From: Thermoactinomyces mirandus
Lineage (GTDB): Bacteria; Bacillota; Bacilli; Thermoactinomycetales; Thermoactinomycetaceae
Direction: 5' to 3'
Length of the DNA: 64,000 nucleotides
Assembly (NCBI RefSeq): GCF_013868055.1
Contig: NZ_JACEOL010000025.1
Coordinates: 1 to 64,000 of the forward strand
Position numbers and translations under genes: made by a program. A model generated the notes under the pieces. It did not search any database, was not told the DNA's origin, and worked only from the letters and a program-made list of their open reading frames with translations. Positions 24,086-31,781 of the stretch are shown piece by piece; position 1 is the first letter of the stretch, and every line of letters begins with the position of its first letter.

Positions 24086-25540
24086 TTGAAGACAGTGGAG
24101 TTTTCTCTTTCCAGTAAAATAGAGTTTTTTCCATTGGAAGAGGTGGAAAAATATTCACCAAAGATGTTTTTTATTAATTCCATGACAGGGGGTCTCATCG
24201 TTATAGATAAAGATTCCATTGCTTACCGGCTGTTATCCCGCTTAAGAACAATGGAAGGGAAAAAAAGCATTGAGGAGATCATCGCTCTGAATCCGCAATT
24301 CGACAGAACCTTCATTATTGACTTTATTTATACTCTGGTAAAAAGAGGAATCGTATCGATTGATCAATATCTCAACTCCACTGTAAGCAGCGAACATAAT
24401 TATGAACGCTTTCTCAGACCAACTGCAAGGCACATTAACTTGTGTATTTTCCATATTCATAATTATTGCAATCTGGCCTGCGCATATTGTTATTTGGCCG
24501 AACCAGGAACCAGGAAAAAAATCAGATTGGAAACCATGCTTGAGGCAGCTGAAAAAATATATGATTCTGGCAGCAAGTCTATTACTTTTGAGTTTCATGG
24601 TGGAGAACCCACGATGTCGATGGAAGTTATCCAGCAATTTGTAGATCGTGTGAAAGAAGAATTTAAAACAAAGTTTCATCATATTGGTTTTTCCATTCAA
24701 ACAAATGCATATCGTTTGACAGATAAACATATTGATTTTCTGACGCAAAACAAATTTAAAATTCGTGTTTCCATTGATGGGACCAAAGAGGTGCACGATT
24801 CCTACAGGGTAACACATAGTGGAAAAGGGACTTTTGATATAATCTTGAATAATATTGCAAAAATGATTAAAAAGGGGCTGAAAGTAGAAGCATGTGCAGT
24901 TGTTCACAGTAAAAATCTGGACTGTCTGGAAGAAATGTATCATGTTTTATCCAAAACAGGAGTGCAAGGAATCCGTTTTTTGCCGATCTTTAAAGTAAGC
25001 GAATTAAACTCGGATTACTATCTGGATGGGAAAAAATATTTCAGCAAGTTTTTTGGCCTTATTAAAGAGCTGTATTCCAAAGACAAGGATTCCCTGGGCA
25101 TTTTCAGTAATCTGGTAATTGGCGAAATCAATGCAATTCAATCATTTGACAGAACTTATATGTGCTTGAAATCATCTTGCGGGGCAGGAAATGAAATGAT
25201 TGCCCTTGATGTTGATGGTGAAGTTTATCCATGTGAAGAAATGATCGGAATGCCTGAATTTTTATTGGGAAATGTGTTTGACATCAGTTTCAGAAATATG
25301 AAACAACACCCGATTGTAGCTGAGATCCATAACAGAAAAACAAATCAGATTGAACAATGTAAGGTGTGTGAATGGAAAGAGATGTGTCATGCCGGTTGTC
25401 CGAAAAAAAGTTATAACGTTTTTGGAAACTTACATTCACCATCAGAAATGTGTTCTTATTATAAAAACATGTTTCCGGCGCTGGTTGATTTACTGTACAA
25501 TCATAGAGAGGAGAATGGCTTATATGTTATTAAAAAATAA
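24086..25540 (+). CDS. Radical SAM/SPASM peptide maturase with N-terminal RRE-like domain
   Basis: 484 residues. Residues ~1-105 resemble a PqqD/RRE-type winged-helix that grips a leader peptide (IDKDSIAYRLLSRL... then IIDFIYTLVKRGIV). The radical SAM core carries CNLACAYC with Cys128, Cys132, Cys135 binding the SAM cluster, and FEFHGGEPTMS (GGEP motif). The SPASM region has C365, C383 (Gly 5 before it), C425, C428, C434, C438 and a final Cys in SEMCSYYK, enough for two auxiliary 4Fe-4S clusters. It should install carbon-carbon, carbon-oxygen or thioether links in the 23-residue precursor. TTG start 24086 behind AAAGGAGATG. The next gene overlaps by 17 bp, so the cluster is one operon. Confidence 0.88.
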   Translation: MKTVEFSLSSKIEFFPLEEVEKYSPKMFFINSMTGGLIVIDKDSIAYRLLSRLRTMEGKKSIEEIIALNPQFDRTFIIDFIYTLVKRGIVSIDQYLNSTVSSEHNYERFLRPTARHINLCIFHIHNYCNLACAYCYLAEPGTRKKIRLETMLEAAEKIYDSGSKSITFEFHGGEPTMSMEVIQQFVDRVKEEFKTKFHHIGFSIQTNAYRLTDKHIDFLTQNKFKIRVSIDGTKEVHDSYRVTHSGKGTFDIILNNIAKMIKKGLKVEACAVVHSKNLDCLEEMYHVLSKTGVQGIRFLPIFKVSELNSDYYLDGKKYFSKFFGLIKELYSKDKDSLGIFSNLVIGEINAIQSFDRTYMCLKSSCGAGNEMIALDVDGEVYPCEEMIGMPEFLLGNVFDISFRNMKQHPIVAEIHNRKTNQIEQCKVCEWKEMCHAGCPKKSYNVFGNLHSPSEMCSYYKNMFPALVDLLYNHREENGLYVIKK

Positions 25541-26246
25541 AACTATTATTATTTCTGGAGTTTTAGGGGATATATCGAATCACTCTTTGAGAATTTTAAA
25601 AGAAAATGGTGCTTATATCATTGGTTTTGATAAACGCTCTCCTGATCAGGACGACAACATGGATTATATTGATGAGTTTTTTCAGGGAGATGTTATGGAT
25701 GATGAATTCCTGGAGAGATTAAAAAGAGAATATTCCTCAAGTATTGATGTTATTCTCAACAATATTGGAGAAGGCGATTCAAAATATTTTTCGGAAATTA
25801 CTGACAAGGATATGCTGACTATGTTTCAGGTAAATTGTTTATCAGCTGTGCGTCTTTCAAGGCTGTTTTTAAAAGGGATGATGGAGAAAAAACAGGGATG
25901 TATTATTAACTTTTCCAGCATTCTGGCAAAAAATCCCGTTCCGACGGTTGTCCATTATGCCACCTCCAAGGCAGCACTTATCGGACTTACAAAGTCTTTG
26001 GCCATTGAATTTGCTCCATACAATATTCGTATAAATACCCTGTTATTGGGATATTCAGATACAATAAATAATAAAGCCTATTTTGCCAGTGAAGCCGGTA
26101 AAAACTTTATTGACCGATTTATTCCGACAAAAAAACTGGTGGATAAAAAAAATATAGGTCACTTGTTAACGTATTTATCTTCTGACGCTGCTGAATCTAT
26201 TACTGGCTCAGCTATTGTAATTGACCGGGGGCATACAATATGGTAA
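25524..26246 (+). CDS. Short-chain dehydrogenase/reductase in the RiPP cluster
   Basis: 240 residues, SDR fold. N-terminal IIISGVLGDISNHSLRIL replaces the usual TGxxxGxG loop with a divergent one; IDVILNNIGEGD is the NNAG-like motif; INFSSILAKN provides the catalytic Ser and HYATSKAALIGL the YxxxK pair; SITGSAIVIDRGHTIW is the C-terminal end. Likely NAD(P)-dependent oxidation or reduction of a keto/hydroxy group on the peptide product. ATG 25524 is 10 bp after GAGGAG and overlaps the maturase gene; ATG 25515 is too close to the site. The following gene overlaps by 7 bp. SDRs beside SPASM enzymes recall mycofactocin systems, but here substrate is unknown. Confidence 0.85.
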   Translation: MLLKNKTIIISGVLGDISNHSLRILKENGAYIIGFDKRSPDQDDNMDYIDEFFQGDVMDDEFLERLKREYSSSIDVILNNIGEGDSKYFSEITDKDMLTMFQVNCLSAVRLSRLFLKGMMEKKQGCIINFSSILAKNPVPTVVHYATSKAALIGLTKSLAIEFAPYNIRINTLLLGYSDTINNKAYFASEAGKNFIDRFIPTKKLVDKKNIGHLLTYLSSDAAESITGSAIVIDRGHTIW

Positions 26247-27103
26247 CCAGTCTGACTGATTGGAGGGAATTCCCGGATGAATTGAGAATTTTAGGCGGCG
26301 GGAATGATCACGGGGTTCTGATCGGATTGATCCCCCATGAGAATGAACCGTTAGGTGCACTTGTTTTTAACGATTCATTCTGTAACATGGTACAAGGTTT
26401 TGAAGATCAAATCTCTTTTGCTCTTAATCTGGATATTCCGCAAAAAAAATATCGCTTTCCAATACCAATTGATTTTAAAAACTTTTTTTTTCAATATCAT
26501 TTAAGTCCAATTGAAAACCAGCTGGAATTTTCTTATACAGAGGATCCTGAAACAGATGTTGAAAAACGTGCATTTCAATTTTACAAAATTTCCCGGAATA
26601 AAGAATTAATTATCTTACTGCATAATGATCCGGTTAGAAACTTTTTTTATGTCTATGCAAATGAAGACAACGAAGAATTAAATAATACAATCAAGCGTGT
26701 AAATAATAGCATTTTGAATACAAATTTAACGTTGGGTGAGGCGGAGTACACGGCAAAATTGAATGATTATATATATCAATATTTTCGATTGTGTAAGATT
26801 GAATCTTTAAAAAACTCTAGAGAGTCCTGTGGAATCTTTTTTCGGGAAAAAGGATTGAAAATAATTACGATCGAAATCCCCATGTTTGCCTGGGAATTGG
26901 TAAGCACAAAAACACGTGCCAATCTGCACAACCTTTATTTATACAGTGTTGCGAACAACCTTGCTCCTGCGGAAAGATCCTCTCTGGTCTCTGAGAAAAA
27001 AATGAATATACCATATATACCGATGATCGATTTGAATAAATTAACTTCGGGTTTAAATGACATAGTCTATTCAATAATGAAAATGTGGCGAAAGGATCTT
27101 TAA
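26240..27103 (+). CDS. M14 carboxypeptidase-like protein of the RiPP cluster
   Basis: 287 residues, not confidently recognised. HGVLIGLIPHENEPLGALVF near the N-terminus (His33, Glu36) resembles the HxxE zinc-ligand loop of M14-type carboxypeptidases and aspartoacylase-like deacylases (compare HxNEPxG), and KIITIEIPMFAWELVSTKTR near residue 215 resembles the strand bearing the catalytic Glu. The size is also compatible. The third zinc ligand is not obvious; so catalysis is uncertain. If real, it would trim leader or follower residues from the modified peptide. ATG 26240 overlaps the SDR stop; the exporter gene follows after 3 bp. Confidence 0.5.
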   Translation: MVTSLTDWREFPDELRILGGGNDHGVLIGLIPHENEPLGALVFNDSFCNMVQGFEDQISFALNLDIPQKKYRFPIPIDFKNFFFQYHLSPIENQLEFSYTEDPETDVEKRAFQFYKISRNKELIILLHNDPVRNFFYVYANEDNEELNNTIKRVNNSILNTNLTLGEAEYTAKLNDYIYQYFRLCKIESLKNSRESCGIFFREKGLKIITIEIPMFAWELVSTKTRANLHNLYLYSVANNLAPAERSSLVSEKKMNIPYIPMIDLNKLTSGLNDIVYSIMKMWRKDL

Positions 27104-27106
27104 CCG

Positions 27107-28270
27107 ATGAACATTGAATCAAGAATAAAATATTATATGTGTTACCGCTTTTTTACAGGCTTTCTGTTTTTCATGCCTGTCTTGCTGAGTATTTATTTGA
27201 AAAGAGAGATTTCATTAGAGGATATTTTTTTGATTGAATGCTTCTATTACTTGTCTATTTTTTTATTTGAAGTTCCAACGGGGTGGTTGGCAGATCGCTT
27301 TGGTCATGACAAAAGTGTATTTATTGGTTTGGTCGGATTGTTTATCACATATTCCATTTTCAGTGTTACATACAGTTTGGTCGGAATTATCGCTTGTCAA
27401 GTGGGATTGGGGATTTTCACTACACTCATTAGCGGTTCGGATCGCGCCAGCTTTTTTAATTTAATTTTTGAGGGAGACACGGAAAAGTCATTTTTACTTC
27501 AGAAAAGGGCCCATATCTTATTTATAGCAGCAAATTTGCTCAGCTTTGTCATTGGAGGCTTACTGTATATAATCGATTCAGAAGGATTCTGGATTTTGTT
27601 ATTAACAGGGGTATTTCATCTGTTGGCCGGTATTTTCTACTTTTTATATTCCAAAGGATTGAATGGCAGCAAGGAAGCCGGCAGCCAGGATACAAGGACA
27701 AACTCCCCAACGCGAAGAGAAATAAAAAAAATCCTCTTGCCTTGTACTTTTGCCGGGATCGTACTCGGCTTTTTGGCCAACTTCTACTGGATCACCCAAA
27801 TGTATTATGACCATTTGCATATTACCGAAGATTGGCGAGGAGTGCTATTTGCAGTAGCCAGCTTGACTACTATTTTATTTTCACGGGTGAGGATATTTAA
27901 AAACCATTCTGTTTCCAGACTGCTTGTTGTTCTCTTTCCGGCGTGCTACTTTATAGCCGTGACGGAAAATAGATGGATTCTTCCAATCTATATTATCATC
28001 TATTCATTACTTAAAATTGAAGCTCAGCCCTTTGTAGAGAACTATATATTGTCCATCGCCAGCGATAAAAAAGCATTTGCTCTTTCAATCGCTTCCTGGA
28101 TCTATAATTTTGTGGATGTACTTCTAATGATCCTTTTTTACGCCTTGTTCAAGTATTTCCAATATTCTGCAGTAATGATCATACTGGGAGCGCTTGTTAC
28201 CCTGATCATTCTTTTGGCTTATCTCGTATACAAAATAAAACGAAGTGTTTTTCGCTTTGACAGAAGCTGA
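27107..28270 (+). CDS. Major facilitator superfamily exporter
   Basis: 387 residues with about 12 hydrophobic segments. The MFS motif-A-like loop FEVPTGWLADRFGHDKSVFI follows the second segment, and RASFFNLIFEGDTEKSFLLQ lies in the first half; a hydrophilic central loop (GSKEAGSQDTRTNSPTRREI) separates the two six-helix halves. This is like the small drug-efflux-type MFS proteins of Bacillota. Last gene of the precursor-maturase-SDR-peptidase operon, so most likely exports the mature compound and gives self-protection. Confidence 0.85.
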   Translation: MNIESRIKYYMCYRFFTGFLFFMPVLLSIYLKREISLEDIFLIECFYYLSIFLFEVPTGWLADRFGHDKSVFIGLVGLFITYSIFSVTYSLVGIIACQVGLGIFTTLISGSDRASFFNLIFEGDTEKSFLLQKRAHILFIAANLLSFVIGGLLYIIDSEGFWILLLTGVFHLLAGIFYFLYSKGLNGSKEAGSQDTRTNSPTRREIKKILLPCTFAGIVLGFLANFYWITQMYYDHLHITEDWRGVLFAVASLTTILFSRVRIFKNHSVSRLLVVLFPACYFIAVTENRWILPIYIIIYSLLKIEAQPFVENYILSIASDKKAFALSIASWIYNFVDVLLMILFYALFKYFQYSAVMIILGALVTLIILLAYLVYKIKRSVFRFDRS

Positions 28271-28301
28271 TTTGCTTATTCAGGCATGAACGTTTTCGAA
28301 C

Positions 28302-28475
28302 TCAGCAAGAGGAAATCAGCAGTACTTTGCAGGATTGGGTGAAAAAATATTCATTTTCCCCAAGTATTTCCCCGATGCCATTTTCAAACACACAAACCAC
28401 TTCCCAGCCCTTTGATTCAGCCTTGAAAAGTGGTTTGGCATTTTCTGACTTAACAATATTAGCATTTAATACTTT
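28302..28475 (-). pseudogene. Truncated coding remnant at the element boundary
   Basis: The minus strand is open from 28475 to TGA at 28302-28304 and reads protein-like (NAKPLFKAESKGWEVVCVFE, then GIGEILGENEYFFTQSCKVL). It has no start of its own and abuts the degenerate tRNA-Ala copy, so it may be the 3' end of a gene cut by integration. Family not recognised. Confidence 0.35.
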
Positions 28476-28476
28476 A

Positions 28477-28524
28477 GGTGGGGCATAGCGGGTTGAACTG
28501 CTGACTTCTACACTGCCAGTGTAG
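28477..28524. repeat. Degenerate attachment-site copy of the tRNA-Ala 3' end
   Basis: 48 bp matching the 3' part of tRNA-Ala at 31783-31831 in direct orientation, with scattered mismatches and one deletion; the anticodon-arm part CTACACTGCCAGTGTAG is identical. Marks the far end of an integrative element that entered the tRNA gene. Confidence 0.8.
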
Positions 28525-28650
28525 GATTAGTGCTTTTATAATGTATTTTGCCCTCTGATCTGTTCAAAAGTCTTAGGAAAATGCCTATTTTATTTAGAGG
28601 AATGCGCACACATATGTAAGATACGTTTGCAATATGTTTGCAATCGTGCT

Positions 28651-29196
28651 TTATTGATTTTTCGTTATTAACCGCAAAATTTTTCCTGTTGATGGAAAAG
28701 CGAGTTTATCCCATGGAATTTGATCAAAAGCAAAAAAACAACCTTTCTGACTTTCAATGTTAACGGTGATTTTCTCGTGTTTGGCAATTGCTTTATAGGT
28801 CAATTGGATGATCCCTTCAGAAGCTATCGACTCTGTATTAATTATCTCAAGCACTTCTATAGAGAGCCCTGTCTCTTCTTTTACTTCACTCTTTATTGTT
28901 TCAAAAAGATCGTGCCCACGTTCTACATGCCCACCTGGAAAAGCCCACAACCCTTTTCCAGGTTCTTCGTTTCGTTGAAGCAATAAGACTTTGTTTTTCT
29001 CTTTGTTCAGTACAGCCGCTACAACTACAAGTTTGGGATCTATGTAGAAAACAAATTGACAATTATGGCAAATTAGCTGTGGCTGGTTTGGAATATGTAA
29101 GTCTTCAAGTGAAAAACGTTGTCCACATCGAGGGCAAAATTTTAAGTCCTCTTTTTTGTACTTCCACTGATATTTGAAATACAGTTCTTTGTTCAT
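28651..29196 (-). CDS. Nudix hydrolase with N-terminal zinc ribbon
   Basis: About 181 residues. An N-terminal zinc ribbon (CPRCGQ ... CHNC) as in NudC-type pyrophosphohydrolases, then the Nudix domain with the box GGHVERGHDLFETIKSEVKEETGL; the catalytic EVKEE part is intact, though the first Glu of the consensus is His and the Arg before it is Ser. Hydrolyses nucleoside-diphosphate-X compounds; substrate unknown. ATG 29196 is in frame behind AAGGAGA; a TTG at 29220 is less likely. It follows the XRE regulator gene with 7 bp, so both form one minus-strand operon within the tRNA-Ala element. Confidence 0.8.
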   Translation of the reverse strand: MNKELYFKYQWKYKKEDLKFCPRCGQRFSLEDLHIPNQPQLICHNCQFVFYIDPKLVVVAAVLNKEKNKVLLLQRNEEPGKGLWAFPGGHVERGHDLFETIKSEVKEETGLSIEVLEIINTESIASEGIIQLTYKAIAKHEKITVNIESQKGCFFAFDQIPWDKLAFPSTGKILRLITKNQ

Positions 29197-29203
29197 CGTT
29201 AAA

Positions 29204-30025
29204 TTAAATCTCCTTAACAATAGATTTGTTTGCCCACATTGAAAAAAATTTACTTTTTACTTGCTCGAATAATGAGTCCTGATCATTATTTTTAATTAAT
29301 GTAAAGCGAGGACGGCTTTTTTCGGGAATGTAGTCAACAATCTCTACAACCATCTTTCCTGTATTACCATCGTCAAAACCTGTGGCAATATATGGGAAAA
29401 TAGTGCTGTAGGTCTTTATCTTGAAGTTAGGAACGATTTTTTGTGGTAGAGATTTTCGAAGTTGGTTAAGTTTACGGATAGAATTCCGGATTTCATGGTG
29501 AAAGTTCATCCTATCTTCCTTATTACTAATAAAAGTGAGAATGGAATGGTTTATTTCAATCCAGTCGGGATCAAGAATTAGCAAGTATACATTTCCTGTA
29601 TATAACTTTTTTTTAAGTATATCGCTAGAGTCTTCGGATAAGTGAATCATTGATGTTCCTGAAATAAAGCAATTTCCTTTTGCTTCAAGTAGACAGTTTT
29701 TATAGTCTGAAATGCGATCGATAGGTGAATTAGTAAACTTGACTATACCGTAATGATTAGATTTACTATGTGCTATTTGGTTTGGATTAAATGGATCGTA
29801 GTCTGAGAGTCCCATTTTCCACGGGGGAATATGTAATATTTCACATAAACACCGAAGTGTTTTAATATCCGTGATTTTCTTTATACCGCGTTCTACGTCA
29901 GATACATAGTTTACACTTACTCCTGTTCCCCCTTTAGCTTGTGGCCATAATTCAGCTAGCTGTGCCTGTGTCATCTTCAAACGTTCTCTACCCTCACGAA
30001 TTGTTATTCCATAATGGTACTTCAT
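29204..30025 (-). CDS. XRE-family regulator with a large C-terminal effector-like domain
   Basis: 273 residues. Residues ~5-75 form a helix-turn-helix (RERLKMTQAQLAELWPQA... VSVNYVSDVERGIKKIT). The C-terminal ~190 residues have CFISGTSMIHLSEDSS and GNVYLLILDPDWIEINHSIL, similar in order to phospholipase-D-like/DUF domains that sense or bind nucleotides in Bacillota regulators, but I cannot name the family. ATG 30025 is chosen because GGAGG lies 7 bp upstream. Operon partner of the Nudix gene; together they may sense and remove a nucleotide signal, which is inference. Confidence 0.65.
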   Translation of the reverse strand: MKYHYGITIREGRERLKMTQAQLAELWPQAKGGTGVSVNYVSDVERGIKKITDIKTLRCLCEILHIPPWKMGLSDYDPFNPNQIAHSKSNHYGIVKFTNSPIDRISDYKNCLLEAKGNCFISGTSMIHLSEDSSDILKKKLYTGNVYLLILDPDWIEINHSILTFISNKEDRMNFHHEIRNSIRKLNQLRKSLPQKIVPNFKIKTYSTIFPYIATGFDDGNTGKMVVEIVDYIPEKSRPRFTLIKNNDQDSLFEQVKSKFFSMWANKSIVKEI

Positions 30026-30175
30026 GCTGTAGCCTCCATTCAAACCTATTAGTGTGAATAGGGCAGATTATTTCAAACTATTGGGGTTGTTCCAAATATA
30101 ATTGATAAAAAGTATGATGTTATTAGGCTTATTGTCCTCCTATGTTTAAATGTGAACTGTAGGAAGGGTGGGAAA

Positions 30176-30334
30176 ATGAGCGAATTTAATGACATAAAAG
30201 TATTAGAATCAAAAAGTAATGAAGGGATAAATTTAGAGATGATTATTGATTGTCTCATTGAAGAAGGATGGTTTAGTATCAATGAAATCAAGAGATTAAA
30301 TGATTTTCGTTTTAAAATAAAAAAAAGAGATTAG
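30176..30334 (+). CDS. Small hypothetical protein of the integrative element
   Basis: 52 residues (MSEFNDIKVLESKSNEGINL at the start), soluble, with Lys/Arg-rich end RFKIKKRD. ATG 30176 follows AAGGGTGGG. Transcribed opposite to its neighbours, between the two XRE genes. Not recognised. Confidence 0.5.
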   Translation: MSEFNDIKVLESKSNEGINLEMIIDCLIEEGWFSINEIKRLNDFRFKIKKRD

Positions 30335-30335
30335 T

Positions 30336-30740
30336 TTAGGTGTTTTCATTTCCCTTGCGTTTTCTTTCAATTACAAGTCGGATCATTTTTGCTATGAAAT
30401 CACGATCTTCTTCTGTTAAATTGTATCCTCCGAAATGTGCCTTTCCCTTTTCAATCATTTCAATTGCTTTTTCAAGATCAAGAATACTTACTTCATTTTT
30501 TTTTAGTTCGTCTGTTTGATGTTTCAGTGGTAATGGATTATCAATTTGACCCAGCAAATAGTCTACGGAAACATCGAAGAAATCAGCGATTCGTCGGACA
30601 ATATCAAAATTAGGTTCTCTTTTCCCAGTTTCATACATGGCTAAAGTGCTTTTAGCAATATTTATGCGAGAAGCCAGTTCGGATTGGGATAAACCTGATT
30701 TTGCCCTTAGTTTTCTAATTCGATCACTAAATGTGCTCAT
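30336..30740 (-). CDS. XRE-family repressor (phage CI/ImmR-like)
   Basis: 134 residues. HTH near the N-terminus: RIRKLRAKSGLSQSELASRI and STLAMYETGKREPNFDIVRR, followed by VSVDYLLGQ, the usual end of SinR/ImmR-type domains, and a helical C-terminus. ATG 30740 follows AGGTGATG. Tandem TCAC-N5-TGTGA palindromes lie directly upstream, as expected for an autoregulated immunity repressor of a prophage or integrative conjugative element. Confidence 0.85.
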   Translation of the reverse strand: MSTFSDRIRKLRAKSGLSQSELASRINIAKSTLAMYETGKREPNFDIVRRIADFFDVSVDYLLGQIDNPLPLKHQTDELKKNEVSILDLEKAIEMIEKGKAHFGGYNLTEEDRDFIAKMIRLVIERKRKGNENT

Positions 30741-30765
30741 ATACATCACCTATTTATATAATACA

Positions 30766-30836
30766 TCACGATATGTGAGAATGAAAATATATTCACAAAA
30801 AGTGATTTTAGGTGTTGATATGATCACTATATGTGA
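30766..30836. promoter_or_regulatory. Operator array for the XRE repressor
   Basis: TCACGATATGTGA (30766-30778), TTCACAAAAAGTGA (about 30792-30805) and TCACTATATGTGA (30824-30836): three related palindromes in 71 bp, between the repressor and the rightward early region. Confidence 0.75.
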
Positions 30837-30856
30837 ACTATACTAAAAATGTAACG

Positions 30857-30964
30857 GTCACATATGCCAACTATGGGCAGGATCAATTTGAACAGGATCT
30901 AAAAGCGATCCATGCCAGGACAGACGAAAACGTGTTACCAGAATTAATTTTTTGGGAAGTGTAG
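30857..30964 (+). pseudogene. Short coding remnant
   Basis: An open frame without a start reads VTYANYGQDQFEQDLKAIHA and ends TAG 30962-30964. It looks like the tail of a gene whose 5' part was deleted. Not recognised. Confidence 0.3.
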
Positions 30965-30974
30965 AAACGTTTTG

Positions 30975-31278
30975 CGGCTTCCTCCCCGGATCGGAGCTAA
31001 AGAGCGGGAGAGAAGGGGAGGAAAGCCGAGATTAACGGGGGTTCGAAATCATTAAAGAAAGGGAGGGTTCGACCGGAACCTTTCGGCGAACCCTCTTGTA
31101 CCCGTTTCAGGCTGTCGGCGAAAGGATGTCAAGGGCGGGAGTCCTGGCCGAAGAATGAGGCCAAGACGACCGGCGAAGCTTTACCCTTGACAGAGTGAAG
31201 ACGACGGACTACCCCAGAATGAGCAGAAAAAAATAAACGCCTTTCCGGCATTGGTTTGCGGCCCGATCCAGAAAGGCG
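30975..31278. ncRNA. Hairpin-rich region, candidate structured RNA
   Basis: Four strong stems in about 300 nt of GC-richer noncoding DNA: CGGCTTCCTCCCC (30975) with GGGGAGGAAAGCCG (31015), one bulge; GAGGGTTCG (31063) with CGAACCCTC (31087); TGTCAAGGG (31127) with CCCTTGACA (31184), enclosing GGCC/GGCC; CGCCTTTC (31238) with GAAAGGCG (31271). A fifth, GCCCCCGT/ACGGGGGC, lies at 31347-31370. No long frame crosses it. Could be a structured noncoding RNA of mobile elements, an origin of transfer, or a leader of the small gene that follows. Strand assumed plus from the downstream gene, not proven. Confidence 0.5.
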
Positions 31279-31302
31279 AATAAAACGAAAGGAGACAATT
31301 TA

Positions 31303-31419
31303 ATGTCCCTAGACCTTAGCATACGAAAAAATAACGCTATGGTAAAGCCCCCGTTTAGTAACACGGGGGCAGAACATACAAAACAAACTGGTCTAAACCA
31401 TGCTCGGTACGCTTGTTAA
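31303..31419 (+). CDS. Small ORF (38 aa) after the hairpin region
   Basis: ATG 31303 follows AAAGGAGAC at ideal distance. The peptide starts MSLDLSIRKNNAMVKPPFS and ends at TAA 31417-31419, overlapping the integrase fragment in another frame. An internal perfect hairpin GCCCCCGT/ACGGGGGC lies within it. Family unknown; it could be a truncated gene whose 3' end was lost in the deletion that truncated the integrase. Confidence 0.4.
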   Translation: MSLDLSIRKNNAMVKPPFSNTGAEHTKQTGLNHARYAC

Positions 31420-31675
31420 TCCGAGAAATCTAGTGAGAAGTTTTAAACGGATACTAAAAAGTGCGGGTCTTCCAAAGCTTCGATTCCATGACTTACGTCA
31501 TACACATGCTACGTTGATGCTAAGGCAGGGGGAGCATCCAAAAATAGTATCGGAAAGGTTAGGTCATTCAAATATACGCATTACAATGGATACCTATAGT
31601 CATGTATTACCTAATATGCAACAAGAGGCGGTGGAACGGTTTGAAAAAATGTTTCTTGAAGATGAGGAAAAATAA
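31400..31675 (+). pseudogene. int: Site-specific integrase, C-terminal fragment
   Basis: 91 codons covering the last part of a phage-type tyrosine integrase: LRFHDLRHTHATLML (HxxR), VSERLGHSNIRITMDTYSHV (GH and catalytic Tyr). The first ~280 residues including the catalytic Arg I are gone. It ends about 100 bp from the tRNA-Ala 3' end, the standard place for the integrase of an element using that tRNA as attachment site. Non-functional. Confidence 0.85.
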
Positions 31676-31747
31676 CATCTTTTAAATCATATGTTTGCAA
31701 ATTGTTTGCAATACTTTTTTACCACAATCTCTCTTTTGCACAATGAA

Positions 31748-31776
31748 ATAAAAAAAACCGCGAAATCTCGCGGTTT
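31748..31776 (-). terminator. Terminator of tRNA-Ala
   Basis: Minus strand AAACCGCGA-GATT-TCGCGGTTT followed by TTTTT, just past the tRNA 3' end. Confidence 0.85.
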
Positions 31777-31781
31777 GTCTT

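Noticed and set aside
28477-28524. A second tRNA-Ala gene
   Set aside because: Only the 3' half is present, with mismatches in the T arm and no D arm or 5' acceptor strand; treated as an attachment-site remnant.
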